This document shows positions 25,901-46,331 of a stretch of DNA of 64,000 bases, piece by piece (position 1 is the stretch's first letter; each line of letters begins with the position of its first letter). Under the pieces are notes generated by a model, which was not told the origin of the DNA, made no database searches, and saw only the letters and a list, made by a program, of their open reading frames with translations. The position numbers and the translations under genes were made by a program. The stretch is from Apostichopus japonicus (Eukaryota; Echinodermata; Holothuroidea; Aspidochirotida; Stichopodidae): the NCBI RefSeq assembly GCF_037975245.1, contig NC_092561.1, positions 372,001-436,000 of the forward strand, given 5' to 3'.

Positions 25901-27781
25901 ATGTTTAGTGTGTGATATGTGACGAATTGCATTCTCTTCTGAAAGTTTGAATTTGTTGAGGTGAACATTGTATGCACCAGACCAGACATGTTAGGCAGTA
26001 TGTCAAATGTGGTAAAACTAATGTAAGATACAAAAATTGAAGAATAGCTTTTGGAAGGAAATGCTTGAACTTTGAGAAATACCCGTTCCACTTAGCAAAC
26101 TTAGTGGAAATAGTGAGATTTTTACGAGTTAATCTTGAATCAATAATGACACCAAGAAATTTTGTATGATCTATCTTGTGAACGCAAATGTTATTTAGTG
26201 TTTAAATAAGGTGAACAGTATCATATTACTACATTGTTACTAACAAATAATGTAATTGGTTTTGCTCTTATTTTTTGACAATTTGTGGCCAATCATGATA
26301 AGCTTGTAATTGTGTCCTCCATTCAGGTCAAGTCATTCCCTGTAAAAAATAAATATGTCTGTATCATCTGCAAAGGGAATGTTACAACTTATAATACAAT
26401 TTTGAGACATTTACAAATATCATTTACGTTAAAAAAAATGGACCTTCAACATAGAACCTTGGGGAACACCTCAAAAGATATTCTGAGAGTGAGAATAAGT
26501 ACCGTTAGAAGATGTAAATTGTTACCTGTTACAGAGGTAGCTACTGATCCACTTTAGTAAAGAAATCAATGTCAGCATTCGCAAGGATATTTGTGTGAAA
26601 ACTACGTAACTCACACGTCCACGAGTTTGTTACATTTCTATATAAAAACAGTGGTTATGATAATGAGCATTGCAACATTGACAGCTATTGTATAACTAAC
26701 TATCGTCAGAAGTATACTACAGTCGATATTTCTTTTATGCTTTCTTGTCAATTTACAAACATGAAAAGTACAAATTACAGAAAAACAAAAAGGTTAAACA
26801 TATACATATAGTTTGTACATAATGTGTATAGTAATATGTACATGACACACTACCAATCTATCCACGGCATCGCTCTCTAAGATCCATAGCAAACAATTCT
26901 GTTTAGAAGGATGAGGCTATATCCAGGCCCGCCGTGGCCCATAGCAGAAACTCAAATACCCGTTGTCCTGTAATACGAGACGTTTTGCTACACATGGTAG
27001 CATAGCCTATGTCGAGAGTATAGGGGAACAGTATAGTCTACAATTAGTAGCACTGTATCTCGGTGCCACTGCCAGTTCTACGGGCAGGGACATATAGGAA
27101 GGAAGTTTATTGTGCTTGGAAGTTCATTTTCTTTCTCGGATGTAGCCTTAATTTGTATGTCGATCACTGTTGTAACAAGTTGGAATGCGCCATTTTGGAC
27201 TATTCAGTATTTATTAGAAATGACTGGAAAGACTGTTACCCTTGGTATACGTGCACATGGATTGTCGTTAAATAAGAGGCAAACTAAACGCAGGGAGATG
27301 AGTTAACCTTTAGTACATATTGTGTCGTCATTAAGTATAATTCACTTTATAACAATCTGGAATGAATTGACGAAACTAAACATTCATCTTGAAGTTTGTA
27401 ATACTATAATAGTTTTAAGTGAGGTTCATCAATTAAAGCGATCAAATGGCATGTTTACAGTATATTATACAACTATGGCATAGGCTTATGGTGTTGAATG
27501 TCTTTTCAAGGGTTCTTTGTTATTAATAGGGTTTCCGTCCATCGAACAAGGAATGTTATTAAGACCCTATTGTGCAAAAAACTGACTTGTCTAAGTCGTC
27601 TAAGTAGAGGTGCGGTCAAATCAAAGCCCTGAACAGTTGTCGACAATGAAATAGGCTACTGTAGACTTCGAGTTGTCAGTTTGTTAGTGACGTTATCAAA
27701 GAAAATGTATTGAGTCGGTGTCGTCTGGTTCCTTACCTGAGGTTTCTCTTCAGTTACTCTGTAAGTACCTTCAACACTCAT
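13942..27781 (-). CDS. SLC28A-like: SLC28-type concentrative nucleoside transporter, copy 1 (complete)
   Basis: Predicted sodium-coupled nucleoside uptake transporter of the plasma membrane. Coding exons 5'->3' are 27737-27781, 25076-25252, 23350-23633, 22923-23064, 21824-22018, 19328-19489, 18631-18887, 16710-16878, 15866-16042, 14863-15043 and 13942-14006. All junctions are GT-AG and in phase, giving 617 residues against about 650-690 in vertebrate CNTs. Residues 1-80 are a polar cytosolic tail (NPGFEDD near 20). Hydrophobic segments follow from about 90, then the hallmark VKWRPVLWG (217), GNIFIGQTEAPLL (Q335, T336, E337), the AGSVLGAY segment of exon 7, LNEFVAYE (E513) and [12 protein letters not shown] (N552, S555). 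All expected ligand residues are present. The tail ends shortly after Y-D-E and is 13 residues shorter than in copies 2 and 3. The start has no in-frame upstream stop within its exon, so the protein could extend 5'. A variant ATTAAA lies about 205 nt past the stop. Confidence 0.92.
14111..14170. repeat. Perfect 30-bp tandem duplication
   Basis: Two adjacent copies of a 30-bp unit starting GATCATGATTGGTCAATGCA, at 14111-14140 and 14141-14170. It lies in intron 10 of copy 1. Confidence 0.95.
14641..14849. repeat. Hexanucleotide microsatellite (GAATGT/GAATAT and variants)
   Basis: About 35 units of a six-base pattern with GTCAAT, GTATGT and GAATAT variants. Because the period is a multiple of three, several frames stay open and produce low-complexity ORFs on both strands. 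None is regarded as a gene. Confidence 0.9.
14863..15043 (-). CDS. SLC28A-like: SLC28 copy 1 exon 10: TM8 ligand-binding segment
   Basis: Encodes [19 protein letters not shown] and then the [13 protein letters not shown] region. Asn552 and Ser555 occupy the positions of the ribose-contacting Asn and Ser of the bacterial CNT structure, spaced N-x-x-S. This copy keeps the canonical residues, unlike copies 2 (Ala) and 3 (Thr). Confidence 0.9.
15594..15680. repeat. (CATA)n / (TA)n microsatellite
   Basis: CATA repeats with ACAC interruptions grading into TA and GTATA units, in copy 1 intron 9. Confidence 0.85.
17289..17715. mobile_element. Foldback-like element: palindromic 21-bp array between ~35-bp inverted termini
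   Basis: The left end TATGGAAAGCCCTTTTAACA (17289) is matched by its reverse complement at the right end (to 17715); the match extends through TTTAATC-GG over about 35 bp with few mismatches. Between them are roughly 16 units of about 21 bp centred on GATATC, often expanded to TTTCAGATATCTGAAA, itself a perfect palindrome. It sits in intron 7 of SLC28 copy 1 (16879-18630). Termini plus array suggest a non-autonomous TIR element. No target-site duplication was identified. Confidence 0.7.
17953..18400. repeat. 234-bp tandem duplication
   Basis: Two copies starting TATCCAGTGATGGGTTAGCG at 17953 and 18187, both continuing through the same landmarks to ACAAGTCTATACT. They are about 95% alike by eye, hence recent. 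Located in intron 7 of copy 1. Confidence 0.85.
19328..19489 (-). CDS. SLC28A-like: SLC28 copy 1 exon 6: gate and HP1 segment, canonical GQ
   Basis: Encodes [19 protein letters not shown] through [14 protein letters not shown]. The final codon CAG (Gln335) begins the Q-T-E ligand motif completed by exon 7. The boundary is the same in all three copies. Confidence 0.92.
20000..21823 (-). other. Intron 5 of SLC28 copy 1 (part)
   Basis: The whole intron runs 19490-21823. Apart from a 16-nt C tract near 21290, nothing recognisable was seen. Reading frames here are short and unsupported. Confidence 0.5.
22446..22662. repeat. GTACTC/GAGTAC-rich cluster in copy 1 intron 4
   Basis: At least six GTACTC or GAGTAC hexamers occur within about 200 bp (near 22468, 22482, 22572, 22612, 22624 and 22657), including the palindrome GAGTACTC. 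A similar cluster is at 50597-50775 in a non-homologous intron of copy 3, so this is likely a dispersed element. Confidence 0.55.
24582..24746. repeat. 83-bp tandem duplication
   Basis: Two near-identical adjacent copies beginning AAACACACTTTACATGCAGT at 24582 and 24665, in intron 2 of SLC28 copy 1. Confidence 0.9.
25540..26640 (-). pseudogene. Decayed non-LTR retrotransposon (LINE) reverse-transcriptase fragment
   Basis: The minus strand, read across several frames, shows the ordered landmarks of a LINE ORF2 C-terminal half: GVPQGS (near 26455), ADDT (near 26370), KFLGVIIDS (near 26150), a LP..L..LY segment and a C-terminal NNEI-NTRS block (near 25730). Stops and frameshifts interrupt it, and the sequence between GVPQGS and ADDT is shortened. 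An A-rich (minus-strand T-rich) stretch follows at 25530-25620. It lies in intron 1 of SLC28 copy 1 in the same orientation as the gene. It is a dead copy. The clade could be Jockey/CR1/L2-like; this is not resolved. Confidence 0.75.
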
Positions 27782-27878
27782 CTCTGGTAATGTATCCACA
27801 ACAAATATGGGTTTGAACGTTGTATAACTGTTTCTTATGACAGCCTGTGTAGTCCTGTACTTATTTTGTGAACAACGC
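27737..27878 (-). CDS. SLC28A-like: First visible exon of SLC28 copy 1 (5' UTR plus first 15 codons)
   Basis: An acceptor (TTTTATTTCAG) precedes 27878 on the minus strand and a GTAAGG donor follows 27737. The chosen ATG (27781) gives [15 protein letters not shown] and joins exon 2 in phase 0. The frame stays open back to the acceptor, so a further coding exon upstream cannot be excluded. Copies 2 and 3 begin with 13-codon exons whose ATG has an in-frame stop close upstream, which supports a short first coding exon here too. Confidence 0.7.
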
Positions 27879-29329
27879 CTGAAATAAAACACACTTCAGT
27901 GGGTTTCTCTATATATTGTACGTGGAGTATCCTTTCCACTTGTACACGCTTTGCTGACTTTGGCAGACTACAGTGTACGTTCTTAATAGATAGTGAAAAC
28001 GTAAAACAAGGTACCAGCCTACTTCAGAATGATCGGTAACGAAACTTGAATGAATATTCAATGAAGACAAAAATCCTCTTTGTTCTGTGTTCCCGACTGC
28101 ATGACGGATAATAAGAATAGGTGTAATACAAGTTATAACCCAAATCGAGTAAACAAAATTCGACGTGACTTAAAACCGCCCTCCACGACTGGCAATGTCC
28201 CGAATCAACTCGGCGTTCTCGGCTGAAGGTTCAATGGAACTGACTCGCGGACACTCACCGACTGGTGGGCGCACACAAAAGCTAGTTTTCTTGTTAACGA
28301 CAGGGTCTCGTTTAGGTCACATGTAAATTTACTTTCCCATGATTAGCTACAAGATTTGTTAAAACTGTACGATTTTAGTAGTGAACAACCGCACACTGCC
28401 GACTACCAGTCGGTGGGAAACGTAATTGCTCAGTTTTCCCGACAGACAGTCGAAGCGAATTTAAACCTAGCAAACTCTTGAAAAACCACAGTCTACACAC
28501 TGCCCGACCGACCACGATCCAAGACAGCTTGACCGTTGTATGTTACCATAGTTTTAAAGGCTTTTGGTATGTTACTGTAGCCCTATGACTTCATGGCTCA
28601 TCTGTCTACGCCACAACATGATATTCACATTCAAGTTTTTAGATGATGAAACCCCCTTGTTACTGAACTGGGTTCTTTTGGGGGAGGGGAGAACGAGGGA
28701 TAGGGGGTATAGCTGACCGCGTAACACATGATACAGCCTCGTTAAACTTAGTCTGTGCCTGTGTGTGTACACAATGTTATATCTTGCGATGAGAGTTTGA
28801 TATCCTTGTACGGATGTTAAGTTGTTTGTACGACGTTGTCCGTAAGTTGTGTGGCCGTTTTGCAATTAAATAAACAAAGAAGGCGTTAATGTTTACTTTT
28901 ATGTTGCTTTTATTTATTTTAGATACATTCTTTGGTATAGTAAGAAACAAACGGAAAAAAGAATAGGCTGCGTCATTTATAATGTATACACTTTAATCCA
29001 ATATGGATCTTCATTTACTTCGTTCCAATTCCGTTTTATATTTGCGAAGTTATTCTAACGTAGTTAGGATATAGTTAGTTCTGATCGAAAACGATTTCTG
29101 TGTAATATTGCGGTAAAATATAACTGCGTGCAAAAGGGGAACATTTGAAACTCCATACCCCATAGTTCTTTCCAATCAATCTGTAAATATCCAACTACAT
29201 GTCCAAATTATAACCGCGTTCTATTGGTTTAAAGTTTTAATATATATATATATATATACGTTGCCCCCCAAAAATGTTGTTACTCTCCTACTGAACACTA
29301 TATATATATCCATCAAATTAACAACTCGG
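27879..29329. other. Upstream flank of SLC28 copy 1
   Basis: Presumably holds the promoter and any non-coding first exon of copy 1. No exon or core promoter motif could be assigned confidently. ORFs here are short and lack family features. Confidence 0.4.
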
Positions 29330-30985
29330 CGGTTGATTAAAATTCCTAATCATCTAGTCGTACACGTTGATATGTATCGAGAACAGACACATACCTATCA
29401 GAAATGCTATAAAAAAGGCAAAACGAATATACTACAACGATCTCTTTAATACAACTCATAAAACCAAAAGTAAGCTTGAAAAGCCAGTGAGCTGTTACGA
29501 TGCAAAGATAATGTACATAGCCGCCTTCTCAATAACCAACCCGCTCTGTTAAGATGCAAAGATAATGTACATAGCCGCCTCTCAATAACCAACCCGCTCT
29601 GTTACTATGCTATGAATTTACATAGCCGCCTCTCAATAACCAACCCTCTCTGTTACTATGCTATGAATTTACATAGCCGCCTCTCAATAACCAACCCGCT
29701 CTGTTACTATGCTATGAATTTACATAGCCGCCTTCTCAATAACCAACCCTCTCTGTTACTATGCTATGAATTTACATAGCCGCCTCTCAATAACCAACCC
29801 TCTCTGTTACTATGCTATGAATTTACATAGCCGCCTTCTCAATAACCAACCCTCTCTGTTACTATGCTATGAATTTACATAGCCGCCTTCTCAATAACCA
29901 ACCCTCTCTGTTACTATGCTATGAATTTACATAGCCGCCTTCTCAATAACCAACCCTCTCTGTTACTATGCTATGAATTTACATAGCCGCCTTCTCAATA
30001 ACCAACCCTCTCTGTTACTATGCTATGAATTTACATAGCCGCCTTCTCAATAACCAACCCTCTCTGTTACTATGCTATGAATTTACATAGCCGCCTTCTC
30101 AATAACCAACCCTCTCTGTTACTATGCTATGAATTTACATAGCCGCCTCCTCAATAACCAACCCTCTCTGTTACTATGCTATGAATTTACATAGCCGCCT
30201 TCTCAATAACCAACCCGCTCTGTTACTATGCTATGAATTTACATAGCCGCCTTCTCAATAACCAACCCGCTCTGTTACTATGCTATGAATTTACATAGCC
30301 GCCTTCTCAATAACCAACCCGCTCTGTTACTATGCTATGAATTTACATAGCCGCCTTCTCAATAACCAACCCGCTCTGTTACTATGCTATGAATTTACAT
30401 AGCCGCCTTCTCAATAACCAACCCGCTCTGTTACTATGCTATGAATTTACATAGCCGCCTTCTCAATAACCCGCAACCCGCTCTGTTACTATGCTATGAA
30501 TTTACATAGCCGCCTTCTCAATAACCAACCCTCTTTGTTATACTATGCTATGAATTTGTTAAGTTTTTTACAGAGGAGATCAATAATATCTGGTCTAAGC
30601 TGGATCAAGCTGCGCAAGCAACGGACCATTTGTGGGTTACAACAGAAGACCATATCACTGAAGCCACAGCGTATATTCACAATTCCCCTGCTTGATTAGT
30701 AACTTGGAACATAAGCCCCATACCCTACCAACTTCACTGGTTGCCTATAGAGTAGAGAGCCATTTTGAAGGTACTTCTTATTATTTACTGTTCCCTTGCT
30801 ACGGGCCATCCTTCTTTTATTATATAGCTCTTGCTTTAAACACTGGACTGAGATCCTACGGCTAATACAGTCATGTTCATTGGAACTCGCTCCCTCTACC
30901 TATTAGAAATTCGACTTCGTTTTATGATAGCCAGATATGTCTGAAACCATGGAGGTGGCAATAAAATGTTTCTTGAAGTTTGAAC
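29330..30985 (+). pseudogene. Second LINE remnant, interrupted by a 52-bp satellite and internally deleted
   Basis: Plus-strand fragments recall LINE ORF2: KKAKRIYYNDLF (about 29405-29450) from the linker before the reverse transcriptase; FFTEEINNIWSKLD (about 30553-30600) from the block just before the polymerase; then LHWLP (near 30733) and WNSLPLPIRNSTS (near 30882-30920) from the extreme C-terminus. The polymerase core is missing between the second and third blocks. The 52-bp tandem array (29490-30557) lies between the first and second blocks, so the array expanded inside the element. It sits between SLC28 copies 1 and 2. Confidence 0.65.
29490..30557. repeat. 52-bp tandem array, about 20 units
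   Basis: The unit runs through ATAGCCGCCTTCTCAATAAC, CAACCC, (T/G)CTCTGTTACTATGCTATGA and ATTTAC. The first two units have a divergent GATGCAAAGATAATGT half. Units carry either CCCTCTCT or CCCGCTCT. The early part mixes the two, a CTCTCT block fills the middle and a CGCTCT block the end, as expected from local homogenisation. A 51-bp variant lacks one T. No open frame persists. Confidence 0.93.
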
Positions 30986-31474
30986 ATGAATGATATCTTT
31001 ATTTATTTATTTTTACTTCCTAGCATATATTCGATTATACTGTTTAACAATGGTTACCTCTGTTAACTCCTACCTCGAACTCAAAGCCATGAATTATGTC
31101 AAAACCATGACCATTCCTAGCATATTTGCAATAATACTGGTTAACTCTAACAACTCCATTTGACCCCGGGTCTCAACAACGAGTAAGTAAACTGTTCACC
31201 GTATAACGAACGTTAAAAATATTGATTTACCAAGACGACCAACAGTGTTTGTAAATTCACTCAACTTTCTATTCAATCGGTACAAAAGAGTTTGGTTCTT
31301 AAATTGCGGTTGGATTGACGATAGCTCTGAAGTGGTCAGTCAACTAATTTGTTTTTTTTTATTATCCAAGATCAGAAGGATTGTAATGATGGGAGTGAAT
31401 AGACTTTCACGAACCCAGTTAATGAGGTTACTTTATTCGCTTGCTACTGCGTAAGGCCTTATTATTCCGCGTAG

Positions 31475-42278
<10,804 letters not shown>

Positions 42279-44536
42279 ATTACTTTATTTCACAGGTATC
42301 TGCAAAAAGATATATTCTCGAAAAACGAAGTCTCCGTCCACTTCTGTGTTGATGACACTGTTGTGTAAACTATATTGTTTCCCGCCCACAACCTCAGTAG
42401 CATATACACGAAATCGCATAAAGTGGTGCCTGTAGGTTTATGGTAAGCTAAATTAAACAAGAAATTGGCCTTTGTTTGAATGTCGTATCAACGAAGGACA
42501 AAGTCCTGAAATTCTTTATCAACATGTGTCACACGGTCTATTCTTTAATCCTTGATAACACTCACAGGGGAAGGTGGTCGTAAAAGTTCTTTGTTTTTAG
42601 GGATGGTATACCTGCCACCTTATCAAAAACTGCAAACATTTGATAGGCCTAATCAATTACCATGAAATTGACGTTTTTTAACAATTAATTTACTGAAAAT
42701 AGGTTGTTCTGATTGATCACTCGTCTACTTCTTTTCATCAATTTCTAGATTCTCGTTCCAAATCGTGACATACATTGGCAATATCTTTCAGGATTCAATG
42801 GAATCTTAATTATATGTATAATTCAGGCCATATAGGCTAGGTTCGTGCATTTAAATACTATGCACTGTATAGTAGGCAATACCTGTTTTCTTAAAGTGAA
42901 CCCGTGTTTGTGTGAGTTTTTGCATCTGTGATCGTTGTGGTCAAGTAGATGGCTACCAGTCTGCGTCCACGTGTATCATCATTATGTATGATTTGTTGTT
43001 TTTTTTGTCTAATATATTCCATTCAGCTGTTATTTTCGTATCTATGCGAACTGTAAACTTTCTTTGCTTCGAAAAGCTTCAGAGGTATATGGGGGAAAGC
43101 CTGCCTACACCCCACCTACGGCCACGCTTAAAGGAAACCAGAAATGTATAAGGAAAAAAAAAACAAAAGTACAGAGGAATTCAGCAAATAAGAAAATCGA
43201 GTGTAGGTTTACATATTGTTGAATCATAATAATCATTTGTATTACTTCAGAACTATTGCATTAACAAATTTGCATACAACTTCTAGAAAATACTTGAGTG
43301 GATATTATATAGGCTATAATTCTCCAATTGATTCAAAGATAATGGGAAGAATCAATAAGGTACACGGTTAAACAGGACCACGTGACTTAACGTAGTCAGT
43401 GAGATACAAGTGAGATACAACAACAAAATAGTTCAAATGTCTGTTTATTTGGTAATAAGTCCCGCAAGAGAAATACCACCATTTCATGATTTCATATCAA
43501 ACACAGTTTTTCAAATCATAGACATGTATTATATATATTATACAGGGATGTGCCCACGCTGGGCGGCACTGGGCGGCCCGCCCAGCACTAAAAATTACCG
43601 CGCAGCACTGTCTTACAAATCGTGAATCCCGACCAGCACTATTTTCATCTAAAATCCCGACATTTCTAACAATATATTCAACATAAATTGGGCCTAGCCT
43701 ATGCCAAAATCAGACAGACTAATAATGTCTCAGTTACGCATGCGAGAAACATAATTTACTATGAACTTACTTTGCAACAAACTAATAACTTTTACCAGGT
43801 ACGTACTATATTTCACTAAAAAAAAAATTAAAAATGTAAATTGTTAGCAAAACTAGTACTTGTGTATGTGCTTAAAAAGCTACACAAGTGCCAGCATTTG
43901 GCATCTGAGCACCTTTAAAAATCGAAATTTCTCAAAGGGGAGGCGGACACCCCCTCCCTCTTAGACCCCTGCCCCAAGACGGCGATCGGTATAACCGGCA
44001 CTCAGGAAATCCTGGGCACATCCCTGATTCTATGTAGCCGCGTACAAATCACCTCGGGACGACATTCTTTGTGCTTTATGCATAGTATTAGTTGAATTCG
44101 ATACAATATTAATAGGTCTATGAAGATGACATTGGAATCAATAAAGAAGCAGCTTTTTTTCTTTCTTTAAAAAAAAACAGTATTCCTCAAACTTTTAGAT
44201 TGCAATTGATCACGCTAAGACAACCTTCTTCTTCTTTTTTTTCACTAAGTGAACAAATAAATTTTATTTAATGAATTTGTATCCATCTTCAACTTTTAGC
44301 TTATCTGACTCTTTTCATAGAATAGCATAGTAATGGGACTTCATTCGATCAGTCAATTACAGTTTACGTACTCATAACTTCATCGCCTTGGTGAGCTCGG
44401 GAAAACGATAAAGTTATTGATTTATTTGCCTTATACTTCAGATAACTGTTGGATCTCGTATTAAGCAACTGTGGCAAGTTTTCCACACTAAATAAGGCTT
44501 TCCCAAAACTGAGTATTGATGTCTCCCAACAAGTTG
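42279..44536. other. Intergenic region between SLC28 copies 2 and 3
   Basis: About 2.3 kb holds the promoter side of copy 2 and the 3' flank of copy 3. A MITE-like element (43543-44026) occupies the middle. On the minus strand AATAAA at 44421-44426 lies 111 nt beyond the copy 3 stop and may be its poly(A) signal. Confidence 0.6.
43543..44026. mobile_element. MITE-like element with 14-bp perfect inverted ends
   Basis: Starts CAGGGATGTGCCCA and ends with its exact reverse complement TGGGCACATCCCTG, 484 bp in all. CAGGG-type termini are typical of hAT elements. Flanking octamers ATATTATA and ATTCTATG agree at only 5 of 8 positions, so the TSD is degraded or absent. No transposase frame inside. 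Confidence 0.7.
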
Positions 44537-46014
44537 TCAACTTCGTGAAGTCAAATCGGAAATATATGTAGTCGGGAGAGCTGTGCTAGTTGCATTGATT
44601 TCCATAGTTGTCTCATAATCGGAAGCATCGTATAAAATACCTGAGCAAAGACGGAAGAAAATAAAAAGCCACTCTTTAATACCTCCGAATGTACTCTTGT
44701 CAATGTAATATGAGAGTTCAGATCTTAATATTGGGTGGTTGAAAGATGAAAATGAATATGACGGATAGTGATAACGTAAAATACAGGTGCTTTCGGGAGT
44801 CCATTTTGGAGTAACCCTTTGACAGTGTAAGCCTTTACTGGGAAAACTATAGCACTGGTATTGTCAGAAAGTTTCCACTGCAACAGGAATGTGGTAATGC
44901 TGGTTTATGGAAGCACCCACGTAAACGGGGATCCCCCCCCCCCCCATAATAAGATCAACGGGATCCACCTATTGACAGGCAGAATATTATAGATAAAAAT
45001 CCTAGTCTACGGTACATAAATATGTCATATATATATGTGCGGTAAAATCTTAAAAGTCGAAAATTCTTCAACATTATTTCAAAAGTTGCAAAATATATAT
45101 ATCGCCATTTGCGATTTGCACCCAAGCACCCTCCATAAGACCAACATGTCTCAAAGGGGAGGGGACCATCCCTCCGAGTCCATTTTACGACTTGGTATAT
45201 TATCCCTTCCCAGGCTGCCCCTCCCCCAGTACAAACTAGCTGGTTGAGCAGGCAATGCTGATTCCTTGTAATCCGTTCATATTATTCAAATAACTTTCTG
45301 TCATAAAATCCAACCTGCAGGGCGCCTCCTATTCAAAATACAAGTTGCCCTACAGTGTTGGGCAGCGGAATTATCATAAATTGTTACAGATTACATATTT
45401 ACTCGTCTTTAAAATATGCCTAAACGACTTCCAGAAATGTCTTTTGATCATATCCTGTTACATAACCTATAAAGTGGCATACAAAGATGGTTTATTGAAA
45501 GACTGTGTAATATTTTATTCGTTTGTTACCTGCCACGCATGCAGTCATAAAACAGGCTGTAGTTCCACCAATGAAGGCCCGTATTGCTACTTCAGCGAGA
45601 TCAGACCCTCGAGAAGGGGCAATCGAAGTGAGCGCTCCAAGTTGGATACCTATTGTTCCAACATTAGAGAAACCAGAGAGGGCATATGTTGCAATCACTT
45701 CCGATCTTATCTGTGATACAAATGAAAAATGACAGATCTTATTATGAATAATTACAAGGCCATTTTTTTTAAACCAAATTTGTACGCATGCGTACTAAAT
45801 ATTGGACTTGATTAGGAGGCTATAGAAACCAGAATGCAACATTTGCAATCGGAAATGTTTACTGTTTTTAAATAGTAACTATAGTAAGGCTAAATCTGAT
45901 CATTCTCCTAATTTGTTAGTACAATTATTTTTCTCAAGGGGAGTGGTTGTAGTAATCTAAGATGGGATTTCCCTACTCACACAGCCCCTCCTTCAGCCCG
46001 TCTCTGATGATTAT

Positions 46015-46097
<83 letters not shown>

Positions 46098-46261
46098 CTA
46101 TATATGCTATATAAATAGGCTATATATAGGCTTTATATATAAGCTATATTTATATAGGCTATAAGTATATATATATAGACTATATATAGGCTATATATGC
46201 TATATAAATAGGCTATACATATAGGCTTTATACATAGGCTATATATATATATAGGCTATAA

Positions 46262-46331
<70 letters not shown>

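Noticed and set aside
29490-30557. CRISPR-like repeat array
   Set aside because: Units are contiguous 51-52-bp tandem repeats with no unique spacers, in animal DNA.
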